Position numbers and translations under genes: made by a program
Assembly (NCBI GenBank): GCA_013399015.1
Contig: VWZX01000867.1
Location: forward strand, 174,105 to 238,104
Length of the DNA stretch: 64,000 nt
Direction: 5' to 3'
From: Galbula dea
Lineage: Eukaryota; Chordata; Aves; Piciformes; Galbulidae
Shown: one piece after another, positions 48,972 through 60,192 of the stretch
Numbering within the stretch: position 1 is the stretch's first letter
How the letters are laid out: every line of letters begins with the position of its first letter
Notes under the pieces: generated by a model
What the model was told of the DNA's origin: nothing
Seen by the model: only the letters and a program-made list of their open reading frames with translations
Databases searched by the model: none

Positions 48972-50338
48972 AGTCATAGAATCATAGAATCATTTGGATT
49001 GGAAGGGATCTCAGAGGTCATCTAGTCCAACCCCCCTATAGTGAGCAGGGACATCCCCAACTAAATCAGGTTGCTCAGAACCTTGTCTAGCATCACCTTG
49101 AATGCCTCCACGAATAGGGCCTCAACCATCTCCCTGGGCAACCTATTCCAGTGTTCCTCCACCCTCATGGTAAGAAACTTTTTCCTAATATCTAATCTAA
49201 ATCTACTCTTCTCTAATTTAAAACCATTACCCCTTGTCCTTCCGCTACAGGCCTTTGTAAACAGGCCCTCTCCAGCCTCTTCGTAAGTCCCCCTCAGGTA
49301 CTGGAAGGTCACTATTAGGTCTCCTTGAAGCCTTCTCTTTTCCAGGCTGAACAATCCCAGCTCCCTCAGCCTTTCTTCGTAGGGAAGGTGTTCCAGCCCC
49401 CTGATCATTTTCATAGCCCTCCTTTGGACCTTCTCTATCAGGTCCATGTCCTTTCTGTGTTGAGGGCTCCACAGCTGGACACAGTACACCAGATGACGTC
49501 TCACCAGAGCAGAGTAAAGTGGCAGAATCACCTCTCTCAATCTGCTGGTCACACTTCTTTTGATGCAGCCCAGGATGCGATTTGCCTTCTGGGCCGCCAG
49601 CGCGCACTGCTTGCTCATGTTCAGCTTCTCATCCACCAACACCCCCAAGTCCTTTTCTGCAGGGCTGCTCTCTATCTCCTCAGCCCCCATACTATATTGA
49701 TAGTGGGGATTGTTCCGACCCAGGTGCAGGACCCTACACTTGGTCTTGTTAAACCTCATGAGGTTCATCTGGGCCCACCTTTCCAGCCTGTCCAGGTGCT
49801 TCTGGATGACATCCCGCCCCTCCAACTTACCACACAGCTTAGTGTCATCAGCAAACTTTCTGATGGTGCACTCAATCCCTCTGTCGATATTGTTTATAGA
49901 GATATTAAATAGGACAGGTCCCAGTATGGACCCCTGAGGGACACCACTTGTCACTGGTCTCCATCTGGACTTCGAGCCACTGACCACTACCCTCTGGATG
50001 CAACCATCCAGCCAATTCCTTATCCACTGAACCGTCCACCCATCAAATCCATAGTTCTCTAACTTGGCCACTAAAATGTTGTGGGGAACCGTGTCAAAAG
50101 CCTTACAGAAATCCAGATAGATCACATCCACAGGTTGTCCCTTGTCCACTGAGGCAGTCACATGACCATAGAAAGCCACTAGGTTTGTCAGGCAGGATTT
50201 GCCCTTTAGTGAAGCCACACTGGCTGCCTCTGATCACCCCCCTGTCCTCCATGCGCCTTATCAGACCTTCAAGGAGAATCTGCTCCATGATCTTCCGAGG
50301 CACAGAGGTGAGGCTGACAGGTTGGTAGTTATTGCTGT
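48972..50338 (-). mobile_element. CR1 LINE, 5'-truncated, with 385-codon RT open frame
   Basis: The best-preserved CR1 in the window, oriented leftward with the reversed tail ATAGAATCATAGAATCA at about 48976. A single frame of 385 codons (49061-50218) covers most of RT and the C-terminus: DVIYLDFCKAFDTVPH, SGVPQGSILGPVLFNISIN, the catalytic RKFADDTKLCG, DLGVLVDEKLNMSKQ, REVILPLYSALV. The displayed first residue is a GTG and not a real start. A one-base insertion near 50205 separates this frame from the upstream NYQPVSLTSVPRKIMEQ segment. The endonuclease and ORF1 are absent, so it cannot move by itself. It is younger than the other copies judging by frame integrity. Confidence 0.93.
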
Positions 50339-50589
50339 ATTATTGTTGTATTACTACTGTGGTTATATTCTTGTATGTAACTGTACTCAAACTCACAAGG
50401 GGCTGGACTGTGAGAAGCAAATGGATGTCCAGGAGGCAGAAAGTGGTGGTCCAGGGAGGGCCAACATACCTGCAAGGCTGGCTTCTCTTAGTGTTTATAC
50501 TGCACTCAGCACAGAAGCCTTTAGATAATAAACATTATTTAGATATTCACCATTGAAGTGTCACCCAGAGAAACTCCAAGATGAGTGAG
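50339..50589. other. Sequence between a CR1 5' end and a solo LTR
   Basis: About 250 bp of unassigned sequence, which is the pre-insertion target for both elements. Confidence 0.5.
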
Positions 50590-50594
50590 CCTAT
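50590..50594. repeat. Target-site duplication CCTAT, left copy
   Basis: Perfect 5-bp match to 51185-51189, directly abutting the LTR TG. Confidence 0.8.
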
Positions 50595-51184
50595 TGTAAT
50601 GGTTTGGCTCAGGCCTTTTCCTTGTAACCAGCTTGTAACCAGGGAAGTGATCATGTTAACCCAGTATTCCATATGATTTTACGTAACTGGGGGTATAAAT
50701 ATGGAGGAGCAGAGGTCTTGCCTCTTTTTTCCCTTCCGATGGATCTGAAGATGCAGGTTCTCTGCTATCGGTCTCACCCCTATGGAGGAGTCAAGCCTTG
50801 CAGGCCTTGTAGGCCTTGAGAGGCAGCTGTTGGTGGCGTTAGTACGACTCTGCTATCTTAAGGAGAGTTGTAAGATTCTGTTTTTATTAGTTTGAGCATA
50901 CATAGCTGTTTTAGTTTCCCTTTTCCCTTTTTTCCCCTTTTTTCCTTTTTCCTTCCCTTCTTCCCTTTCCCTTGGGGGGTCCCTCTACTGTGTACATAGT
51001 ATTTTAATTGTATATAACTGCTATATATGTAAATATAAATACTTTTGATGTAGTTTGGGTTGTTTCAGGCTCTTTAGTTTCTCTTGTAGTTTTTTTTTTT
51101 TCTAAAACTCTAAGAGGGAAAGGGGGGGAAGGCTTTCACTGTGAGTTTGGGCATTTGGCAGGGAGCCAGGTCCAAATCATCTCA
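50595..51184 (+). mobile_element. Solo LTR of an avian endogenous retrovirus (590 bp)
   Basis: Begins TGTAATGGTTTGGCTCAGG, a start typical of bird ERVL-type LTRs, and ends ATCATCTCA, giving the TG...CA termini of a retroviral LTR. It is flanked by a perfect 5-bp duplication, CCTAT, at 50590-50594 and 51185-51189. A TATA box (TATAAATA) lies at 50694-50701, about 100 bp in, followed by a long pyrimidine tract (about 50916-50981). There is no coding region and no second LTR nearby, so it is a recombined solo LTR. The family assignment to the class III/ERVL type rests on the 5-bp duplication and the start motif. Confidence 0.82.
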
Positions 51185-51189
51185 CCTAT
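51185..51189. repeat. Target-site duplication CCTAT, right copy
   Basis: Directly follows the LTR terminal CA. Confidence 0.8.
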
Positions 51190-54100
51190 GATATGCCTTA
51201 CCTGAGTTATGTGTCTTAGTCTAGCCGCAATTGGCTCTTAATTGTTTGTAGTAACAGCAAAATGGAAGAAGCTGGAAAGTAAAAATGTGGCTAATATAAT
51301 AAAAATGGGAATTGAAGTACTGGGGCATGTACGGTGGGTTCACCTGAAAAAATGTAAGCTGTTGTCCTTTGAGACCATTTCTGTTTTCAGGAGAGAGAGG
51401 CAGAGGGAGGTCTGGGTGAACACTGTGTTTTGCGTTGCACATGCTGCTCCATGGTGCAACACTCAGGAGAGCTGGGGAAACAAAGAACCTGTTGAATTGT
51501 TAAATTCACAGCCCAGTACCTCAGTTTTAAATCACTGAAAGACTTCCTTTTTTTTTCTGTTGTTTTTTTTTTTGGGGGGGGTTGTGGTTGCTAGTGGTCT
51601 ACAAAATAATGCAGAGTATATTTAGAATACCCTTTCAGCAATGGAATAGTGAACTGAAAAAGAACTTTACTCAAATGAAAAGTGAAGGAGCTTATAGTCC
51701 ACAGATATTCTTCAATGTGGGCTGGGAGTCCTACCTTGTTTCATGTTGGAGAGTATCATGTATTACAGTTTTCTGTAAGGGCTGTGTTCATATAATACAA
51801 GTTTGATTTTCTTCTATTACTTGTATTGGGAATCTGGACAGGCTGGATGGATGCCTTATTAATGTATCTGGGTCACATACAGTAACTAACAGCTAAAATG
51901 GGAAATAAGTAATTCCACTAAGCCTGGTGAGCTTGTTTCCTACACAGTGCTATATTTCATATCATATCAGAACTACATGGCATCTTAGTGAGCCTTTGCA
52001 AGAAAAAGCTGAAGAAAGACAATTTTTGGAGGTACTCTGAAATAGACTTAATGGTATTCCTTGAAGAGTCCTCTTTCCCTTCATGAAAAGCAGGATTTTC
52101 AGTGTGTTGCCCTGGCTGTCATAGTCAAAGGAGACCCTGAGATAGCTTATGCTGAGTAATGAGGCTAGTGTGATTAGAAAAAAAGGAGAAAGCCTCTCAT
52201 GTGTTACCGTTTTCAGGTAAAAAGACATAAATCTCTGATAATTTTGCTTGTCTTCATAGCAACAAATGTGATCCATAGCTCTCAATTTTCATTTGCTTAT
52301 GATAGATGCATCAGTGGGATCCAAGCCTTGTCTGTGGTTATCTTTGAAGCAGGCATTCCAATGAGGCCGACTCTGGAGAGGTGTGTGTTAGGAGGTAAAA
52401 AGCTTAGGTCAACCAGTGCCTCTCTCTGGGCTCAGTATTGCAGTGCTGTTTCTGTTGGAATCCTTGTTCTCCCTGAAAACCTCTGTTGGGGTTGACTTGT
52501 GCATGTGACCTTGATTCAATGGTGCAGTGTGGAAGAGCAGGGAAGCATGGTAGCCCTCAGGGTTGTTGCTAGAAGTGGACACTTTCCCTGCAGTTAGGAC
52601 TCTAGCTAGAGGGAGCAACTTCTGTTCCATAATGCATCGAGCAACTTGCAGATCCACTTGAGGACAGGAGTGCAAAGCTGAGAGATCTGCTAGGAGACTG
52701 CATAGCCTGGTTTGTGGTGGGTGAGCTTACACTTTGCATCTTAATTTTGTCCTGCACCAGATGTACAGCAGCAGAAAAAGTGTGCAACTTCCATCTTCCC
52801 ATACGTGTCCATGGAACATAGGTCAGGGTAGGTGGGTCTGCATCTTCACCAGTTTAACAGACTAGCCTTCCTTTGTAGTGTAGTCTGTGCAGAAAGTACA
52901 AAGTTCTGTGCTTGTAGTCTGTTCTCTCCAATTCACCCCGCTGCAGCCTGCGTGCTGGAGCCTTCTCAACCGCAGAAGAGCTAGACAAGATCCTGTTGGG
53001 GTACTGTGATGGATCGCTAACTCAGTTTAATGGGAGCTTGATTAATGAATAAGAAAGAAAAAAGAACATTCTCTAGGATGGCTTTAACATTTGAATATAG
53101 TTTTTAATTCACAGAACTGAAGCTTTAAGAGGTGGATACAGCCCTCTGTCATGCCATAAAATTGCTGATTGATATTTTATTTACCTATGTCCATTAACTT
53201 GCATGGTAACTCCAGACAGGATACATTCCTTCTAATTCCTTCCTTCCACCTACATCTGCAAAAAGATATTTTACTCCTTCAAAAACCATTTGATATCTGG
53301 TCCCTCAAAGGAACCAAACCACAGAGTCACATGTCCTTGTGTTGAGCCCTGCTGAAGACTCCTTGTCAGTCCTCACCGGAGATGAGCTAACACACATTTA
53401 TTTATGCCACCAGGTTATTTATGTATCTCGGTTCACTGCTTGTAAAAAGTTGTAATGCAGCTAGATATGTTTAAAGGATTCCCTTTCTGGAATGTTATGA
53501 AGTTAAAGTATCATAATTATTCATCTTGTCAATAGATAAGATTTCATTGGATTTTGTCATTAGGTTACCACACAGGTTTCTTAAATACAAGCGTATATAA
53601 CCATATTCTTGTATCTATCAGTAAAGGTATTCTCCACTATAGAAGGGAACAAAATATATTTTTAGTTATAAGTGGTACATAACACAGAAATAGTATACTA
53701 AATACTTTGATCTTTTTTTATCCTGCCTTGTAGGAAAAAGAAATCTTGAAAAAAAATTTTTTTTGTATTAAGAGTTATTCCTGTGAAGTTATTGTCCAAA
53801 TCTCCCTGCTAAGTGCTAATATTGTTCCCGGTAGAATCCACTTTATATACTTGAATGCTAAAATTTACAGTACATTTTCTCATTTATTTTTAAACCATGC
53901 TTAAATTAACAATTAACTAAAATAGTTGCTTTTATACATGGAGAATAAGAATAGTTAATAATTCATGTTTTTCTGATTCCAGAGTGTAAGAGTGTGAAAA
54001 TGAATGACTAATTTGTTGTTGATATGGGAAGGAATTTTAATCTTTTATGAGAAAATAGTGGCTGTGGGTATACTTATCTCTGAGAAAGAGAGATGGAATT

Positions 54101-55219
54101 CTTCTGTGATCAGTGTATGAATACTATCTGAGGCAACACTGAAAGTAAAAATAACTGAGCAGGAAACTAGTGACAATTTCCTCCTCTGTGTCTAAGGTTT
54201 TTATCAGCAGCTTTCCAAGCAAAGTCCTAGCCCATTTGGAACTGAGTATTATTTCAGAATCATAACCATTCATTTATTAATTAAGGATTTATCTGCTTCT
54301 GTTATGTGATTTGAAAAAACAGTTGTTACAAAATGAACCGAGAGAGAATTTGGCCAGATTTCTATAAAGGGTATTTCAAGATGAATGTAAGTGTCACTGC
54401 TACTTCAGTTGGGATTTCAGAGAAGCTGTTTGTCTTGTTGCGTTCTGGGGCTGTTTCCCTTTGTCCTGCACTTAGGTTCATGCTTTCATTTAAATATAAA
54501 CAAAGTGACTGTAATTACAGACCTGGTGACCGCAGGTGCAAATCAATACTCTGTCCCCACCACTAGCATTCCCTTGTGCAGTGCGCTAAGGATATTTTTA
54601 TGCTGCTTTGCTTTTTATGGGTGGAATTGATGGGCAGGAAAAAAAGAATGAAACCCTGGTCATCTACAGCAGTCTCTGTTTGCCAGGTGTGTAGCCCAAA
54701 ACCACTGTCCACATGTGTATTTCCAAGAAATACATTAAACCTATTGATAGTAGTTCAGCTACCTAACTCACCTGGTGAAACACAACATACAGAAACTAAT
54801 TAATTTAAAGTACTGCCTTTTGTAGACACTTAGTACTACTGTTGATGATATAGTGGTCAGTAAAGAAATGCAAGGGACAGCAAAGAAGTCTTCCTAGCAA
54901 AACCCAGGAAAGATGACATTATCTCCCCCTCACACAAACACACATATCCACACTACATGCATCATTTTCAGGCTCTGCAGTTTTCATGATCAGATTCTCC
55001 CCCTGTATGAACCACTCTTTTGTCCAGAGAAGGAGGTGAAATTACTAAATGTGCTGCTAGGCCCATAGACAGTATCAGCTAAGTGGTCATTATTGTCTTA
55101 AGCAAGTAGTGATTTGAAACCTGCTTCTCAGCCCCTTTCTTTGGCATGTGCTCTAGCTGTTGTCTCCTTGTTCTTCTCTTTCACCTCACTGATTACCTCA
55201 AGACACTTATTTTACCTCA
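51190..55219. other. Intergenic sequence between two solo LTRs
   Basis: Unique sequence with a T/G homopolymer cluster near 51549-51590. Open frames up to about 107 codons show no family similarity. Confidence 0.5.
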
Positions 55220-55224
55220 CAAGT
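55220..55224. repeat. Target-site duplication CAAGT, left copy
   Basis: Matches 55870-55874 exactly and abuts the LTR end. Confidence 0.8.
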
Positions 55225-55869
55225 TGCCGCGGGTGGACAGGCTAAACTGATTACCAACCCAAAGCAGATGTTCCTTATTACCTCCTTTCCCCCCCCCGCA
55301 ACCGGAAGAGACAGGGAACAATAAGAGCAGAGAGGCTTCTGGATTGGAAAGTAAAACTAAAACTACTTTAATAATAATAGCAATGTTAAATGAAACACAT
55401 ATAAATATATAGAGGACCCAAATACCGAACCCAGCTCCCTCTTTTTTATGATAATTAGGTCACCACCGAAGTTGCAAACGTCCGGAACATCCCAGTGCTA
55501 GCTCTCTTTCCCCCAGCGCGAGTCCTAGTCCAAAAAACACCTAGCTCCCGGCAGCAGCTCCACGCTGTTCAGCTCCCCAGTACAGACTAAATCCTAGCCC
55601 CCCACCCAGGGTCCAAAAAACCTCCGATTTCCGTCTCCCCCTGGGGGCAGGGTCAGGAGATGCCTGAGTTTGGGATTCAGGAATTTCAAGTTTTAAAGGG
55701 GAAGTTCAGGTAACAGGCAGCTCTGGCAAGGGGGGGTGGAGGGGTGGTGGGGGCGACTGATACTGAATATGATGTATATGGGATGGAATACTTCTTAGAA
55801 AATAAAGTCACTGAACAGAATAAATTTTGTTCTAACCCAAACCACGACATTCTAACCCAAACCAGGACA
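55225..55869 (-). mobile_element. Solo LTR of an avian endogenous retrovirus (645 bp)
   Basis: Read on the minus strand it begins TGTCCTGGTTTGGGTTAGAA at 55869 and ends CCACCCGCGGCA at 55225, again TG...CA. A perfect 5-bp duplication, CAAGT, flanks it (55220-55224 and 55870-55874). The first 20 bp are duplicated in tandem with one change. Composition differs from its surroundings: C-runs, a G-rich stretch at 55732-55753 and an AT-rich block at 55370-55415. No coding sequence is attached. The start resembles the LTR at 50595 (TGTnnTGGTTTGG), pointing to a related family. Confidence 0.82.
55830..55869 (-). repeat. 20-bp tandem repeat at the LTR start
   Basis: TGTCCTGGTTTGGGTTAGAA (55869-55850) is followed by TGTCGTGGTTTGGGTTAGAA (55849-55830), one difference in 20. 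Confidence 0.9.
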
Positions 55870-55874
55870 CAAGT
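55870..55874. repeat. Target-site duplication CAAGT, right copy
   Basis: Directly abuts the outer TG of the minus-strand LTR. This fixes which of its two tandem start motifs is the true terminus. Confidence 0.8.
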
Positions 55875-58800
55875 CTTCTGTAAAGTAGAGGATGCCTTTC
55901 TCTGTGTGAACATAACACCTAAGATTATAAAACTTCAGTCAATACAAACCTTCTGAATTATATTGTAGTATTAAGAAACAATATCTGTTACCTTAGCTAG
56001 TCACTGGAGTAACTCCCACAGCTGAGGCAGATTTCCATTCCTTTTGTGTTCCTCGTATAGTGACAAAATCCAGACTTTGCAGATCCTCAGATGTAGTGTT
56101 TCATGAAAAATAATTTATTGGTCTTTATCAATAATCTTAATCAATTATATTTATAGTGCTTATCTTTTGTCCACGTGGTGCAAGGGCAGGAGTGGAGATG
56201 AGAGTGTTGGGAGAAAGAAAAGCAAAGGGAAAGTAAAGTACAGGGAAAATAGGTTTAACATGCCTGTGTGAGTCTAAGCTACCTTGGAAGAAACTTGTCC
56301 ATGAATCTTGGGCTATTGCTCTTCCTAGTGTTAACCTTTACATTTTATTTGAGGCAGCACAATCTCTCCAGCTTTATATGAGTGACTTCTTTTCTCTTTG
56401 GGAAGCAATATAACTGAAAATTAAAACCATTTTTAAAAGAAAACAATCAAATGTTAGTCTTTGCACTGACATGGATTTTTATTCTCTCCTTGCACAAATT
56501 TTTGAGAAAAGTCTGGTTTTCCTTTCTTCTAGCAGTCTCATATCACTTCTTCCATAATTGCTTGGTTTTAGATTTAGTGCTTCTCTTTACTGATTTCATA
56601 GCATTTCTCTCCTCTTAGCAGGAATGTAGAAAAACATTCTGTACCTTTATCCAGCTTTCTAAAAGAGCACTTTCAATTATGTTAGAGTGTGGTGAAAGCA
56701 GAGATGGAAAGGACTCATTATACTTCTAGTTCATGTCCTTGATACCAGAATTGTTCCATATAGCCTATTCTCTAGCACCTTGTGCTACAGCTTTTTGAGT
56801 GTTTCTCCCATTCTTGCATTTGGCATAGCATTTTGTACACATCACTACCAAAACCTTTTCCTCATATGTCATCCTAATTTAGTTCCACTTCAGATAAATC
56901 ACATCCCTTTGTGCCTACAACAGGCAATTTTCTTTTTGTTTTCAGGAATCTTACTCCAGTAATTTCTGGAGTGAACAGTCCAATGCCAAATAACATGCAT
57001 GAAGGTCTATCAATGCAAGGAATCTAGGGGCCTAAGCAATGCTGAATTCATATATCAGAACATTGCTGCTTCCCTGCTGGTTTTACACTGCAGAGTGGAT
57101 GCTATTGTTGGCTACAGGCTCAAATGTCATCTGGGCTTGGAGTCTTCCAGCTTATGATTTCATCTTTGCAAGTGCTGATTTTCAGAAGTCTGTTTATGTG
57201 CACTGTAAACTGAAATGTTCAGTCTGAAATAGCTTCAGACATTAAACACTAATGAAAACATTTTAGGGTTGAATTATGCCTGCTTCCACTGTTTTAAAAA
57301 TTCTGCTAGTGAAATCACATCATAGTCTTTTAGATTAGATGGCTAATACTTGCTTGTTCATGCTCTCCCTTAACCCAGACAAACCACAATGTTCAGCGAG
57401 CAGGACTTAGAACTCTAAAAGGTAAGAATAATGCCATTAGTATTACTATTTCCATTAAAGGATTAACATTGGGGAATTTGTTACCTTAAGTCAATTGCTA
57501 CCTTTAATTTGGTAGCTAACTTAAAGATCAAGCAATTCCTTTAAACATTACAGGATGGGAGAGTGGGGGGTCAATGATTTTTTGAGTGTCTCAGTGCCCA
57601 AAATAGGTGATGAAAAACAGTTCTGTCCACTTAGAGATTCACCCAAGTCCTGCCATAAGGACTGGAAAGACACCCGTTGACTTCCCTGGAAACTGGATGA
57701 CTCTCTAAAAGTCAATAAAATCAAAGAAGTCTCAGAGTGAATAGGCTTATCTGGCATACATTTAAAAAAACACTTGTAAAATTTGAAAATGAGTCTTCTC
57801 GCAACGCAGGCCAATTGGTCAGCTGCAAATCTGGCACAGCTGTGAAGCATGTGTCCTGGGCAGTGTGCAGGAACATGATGTTCTTTTTCACTTCTGAGAG
57901 CTTTGGAGACTGAAAAAAAGACTCAACCCAATGCTGAAGACTAAATGCTGAAATAAGGGAGCTAAATGCAGAAACCAACAAATATTTTACAAAGGTAACA
58001 CTTCTTTTGGAAGAAAAGAAATCAACAAATGTCCCAATAGCTGAAACATTTTTAAAGCAAGTGAACAGCTTCATTGTGTATCCTGGGAAAAAGAAAAAAA
58101 TTCAGAGAACTCTCTGGCAGAAGCTGGTGGAATTTGACCTTTATATCAATGCACTGTAGAAATCAGGCAGAATTCCTGAAAATAAAATAAAACAAACAAA
58201 CAAACAAGCCCCAAACAAAAACCTAAGCATGCAATTTTCATCCTTTAACTATCTGCAAGGGGAGCAAAACTCATCCAAAGAGAGGAGAAACTCCTGAGCC
58301 CTAGGCCTCCAAACTGCTGGTTTGAAAATTTTGCTCCTCTGTCCTCAAGTAGAAATATGACTTTGCAGCACAGACTCCTAACTGATGCTTTTAAAGTCTT
58401 GTGCATTGGCTACAAACTCCAGGAAGAAAAACGCAGACTTTTAACTGCATACAAAGACACAATAGCAAAAATAGCGGCTGAATATTGTAGCTGATGTAAT
58501 GTGCAAATAGAGCACAACACATGCACACTTAGGCTTGACAGCAGCCAGTGCAAAACTGTTTTTGATTGCCCTGATTTCCCACAAAGGAAGCTTCTCATGC
58601 TTAGAAAACAGGAGTAATGTCATTAATGGCAATGGAGTTTTACCACAATAAAAGAAATGTGCAGTACAGTATCTGTACCACACTGTTAAACCGTAATTTC
58701 AAGAGACCTCAAGTCTAGCAGACTTGCAGCTCAGCATTGTGCAGTTACATAGGTAAAGACATTTTGGAATTTTCTCTTTCATATCTTTGGGGTAGACTGC

Positions 58801-59014
58801 ACTGGTAAAAGAACATGTCACAGTATATATGATTAGTAACTAAGTATCCCTGTGACCTAGATAGCTGCTTCTCTCTTGTAATTGCTTCTTTCCAAGGAAA
58901 GTTAATTCCTGAAGAGCGTAGTTGCAGTTGTTAAAGTGACATAAGAATTCGATGTCAAAGACATTAAAAAGTCACTGTTTACAAACCAAGTCTATGCAAT
59001 TTTAAATTAGCATT
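55875..59014. other. Intergenic sequence, nothing convincing
   Basis: AT-rich. Two overlapping minus-strand open frames (57548-57850 and 57721-58074) reach 100-117 codons but lack recognisable domains. An AAAC simple run lies near 58183-58212. Confidence 0.45.
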
Positions 59015-59174
59015 TTAATTTTGGGCTTTAGAACCACCAAGTTTCATCTGCCTTCTGTTTTGCTTTTTGCTTCCAGCTGTTGCATATGATCTGGAGTTCT
59101 CATCCTCCTCCTCTGCTTCCTTGTTAGCTTCGAGTGTCTTTGTGACTGTGTTCCACAGAGACCCAGCCTGGCAA
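59015..59174 (-). CDS. Weak candidate terminal exon, unknown protein
   Basis: A minus-strand open frame (59227-59015) has a coding-like composition in its last ~52 residues: GSLWNTVTKTLEANKEAE, then an acidic EEEDEN patch, then a basic KKQNRRQMKLGGSKAQN end before TAA. A pyrimidine-rich acceptor, ATTTTTCTGCAG, ends at 59175, just before this part, so the segment could be a last exon in phase 2. I do not recognise the protein. There is no partner exon and no clear poly-A signal close by. A chance frame or the remnant of a retrocopy is as likely. Confidence 0.2.
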
Positions 59175-59911
59175 CTGCAGAAAAATACCAGCCCCCCTAT
59201 TTTCAGAGATAGCTTAAATTGATTCATGGATGTTAATGTTCCATTTCCATCTCTGTTTCTATGGAGATGGATGTCAGGCAGGAGAAGGGGGAATGATTTT
59301 AAACATATACTTCATAAAAGCTGTCACCTACCTGATGTCCTTTTTCACCAAAATGCAGCTTAGAAAGGCTTCTGATAGCAATAACAAAGCACTGCTGACT
59401 GGTTTCAGCTGCTAGTAGAAGACTGGGCATCAAAATACATTTTTTAGACATATTCAAAAGAAAATCCCAAGTTCACTGGCTTCTAAATCCTGTTTTGTCC
59501 TTGTCCTGCATCATGTGCAATAATTCACTGTACCAGAAAATATGCATATAAATTGTTATAAAAGTAGCATGGAAGAATAAAACATTACTGAAGTGGGATA
59601 AGGTTGTTTTGTTCTGGCATTCAGAAATGTACTTGGAAATAACAAGGCAAGATGTAAAGGAATGGGGGGAGAAAAAATGGCAAATTTTAAATATCTCCTC
59701 CTAAAGGGAGTGGAGACGTTGAGCACCTTGGGTTTTCAGAGAGTTTCTGCAAGTGAAGTCTAATGCAACATTTCTTTCTAAATGATGTTGGTTTGTAGCA
59801 ACAATTCCTTAAGAAGAGTAATTATTTTTCTTTCTGATTCATGGATAAAATTCTGTTTGGTTTGACTGATAGCAAAAGTTGTCCTAAATACATAGATAGA
59901 GTGTAAACTTG
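59175..59911. other. Intergenic sequence, nothing recognised
   Basis: Unique AT-rich sequence between the weak exon candidate and a CR1 tail. Confidence 0.5.
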
Positions 59912-60192
59912 TGACTAGTGACAGGACTAGAGGGAATGGGCTTAAGCTGAGCCAGGGTAGGTTTAGATTGAATATTAGGAAGAATTTCTCTACTGAAGGA
60001 GTGGTTAGATATTGGAATAGGCTGCCCAGGGAAGTGGTGGAGTCACCGTCCCTGGAGGTTTTTAAGAAGAGGATGGATGTGTTTCTTCAGGGGATGATTT
60101 AGGGGTAAGAGTAGTGTAGGGCTATCGGTTGGACTAGATGATCTCGAGGGTCCTTTCCAACCGTCATGATTCTGTGATTCTGTGTGATTCTG
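59912..60192 (+). mobile_element. CR1 3' end
   Basis: Plus-strand CR1 piece encoding the end of ORF2 (DRTRGNGLKLSQGRFRLNIR, then NRLPREVVESPSLEVFKK, stop at 60102). The 3' UTR GGTTGGACTAGATGATCTCG follows, with an octamer-type tail ATTCTGTGATTCTGTGTG. The last 63 codons are intact. Confidence 0.92.

Noticed and set aside
50216..50218. Apparent start methionine of the 385-codon CR1 frame
   Set aside because: The codon is GTG within the CR1 reading frame. The element is 5'-truncated and frameshifted upstream, so no real start is present.
57548..58074. Two overlapping minus-strand open frames of 100 and 117 codons
   Set aside because: Their sequences are rich in Phe, Ser and Leu, as random AT-rich DNA gives. 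No known fold or family was recognised, and they lie in different frames of the same DNA.
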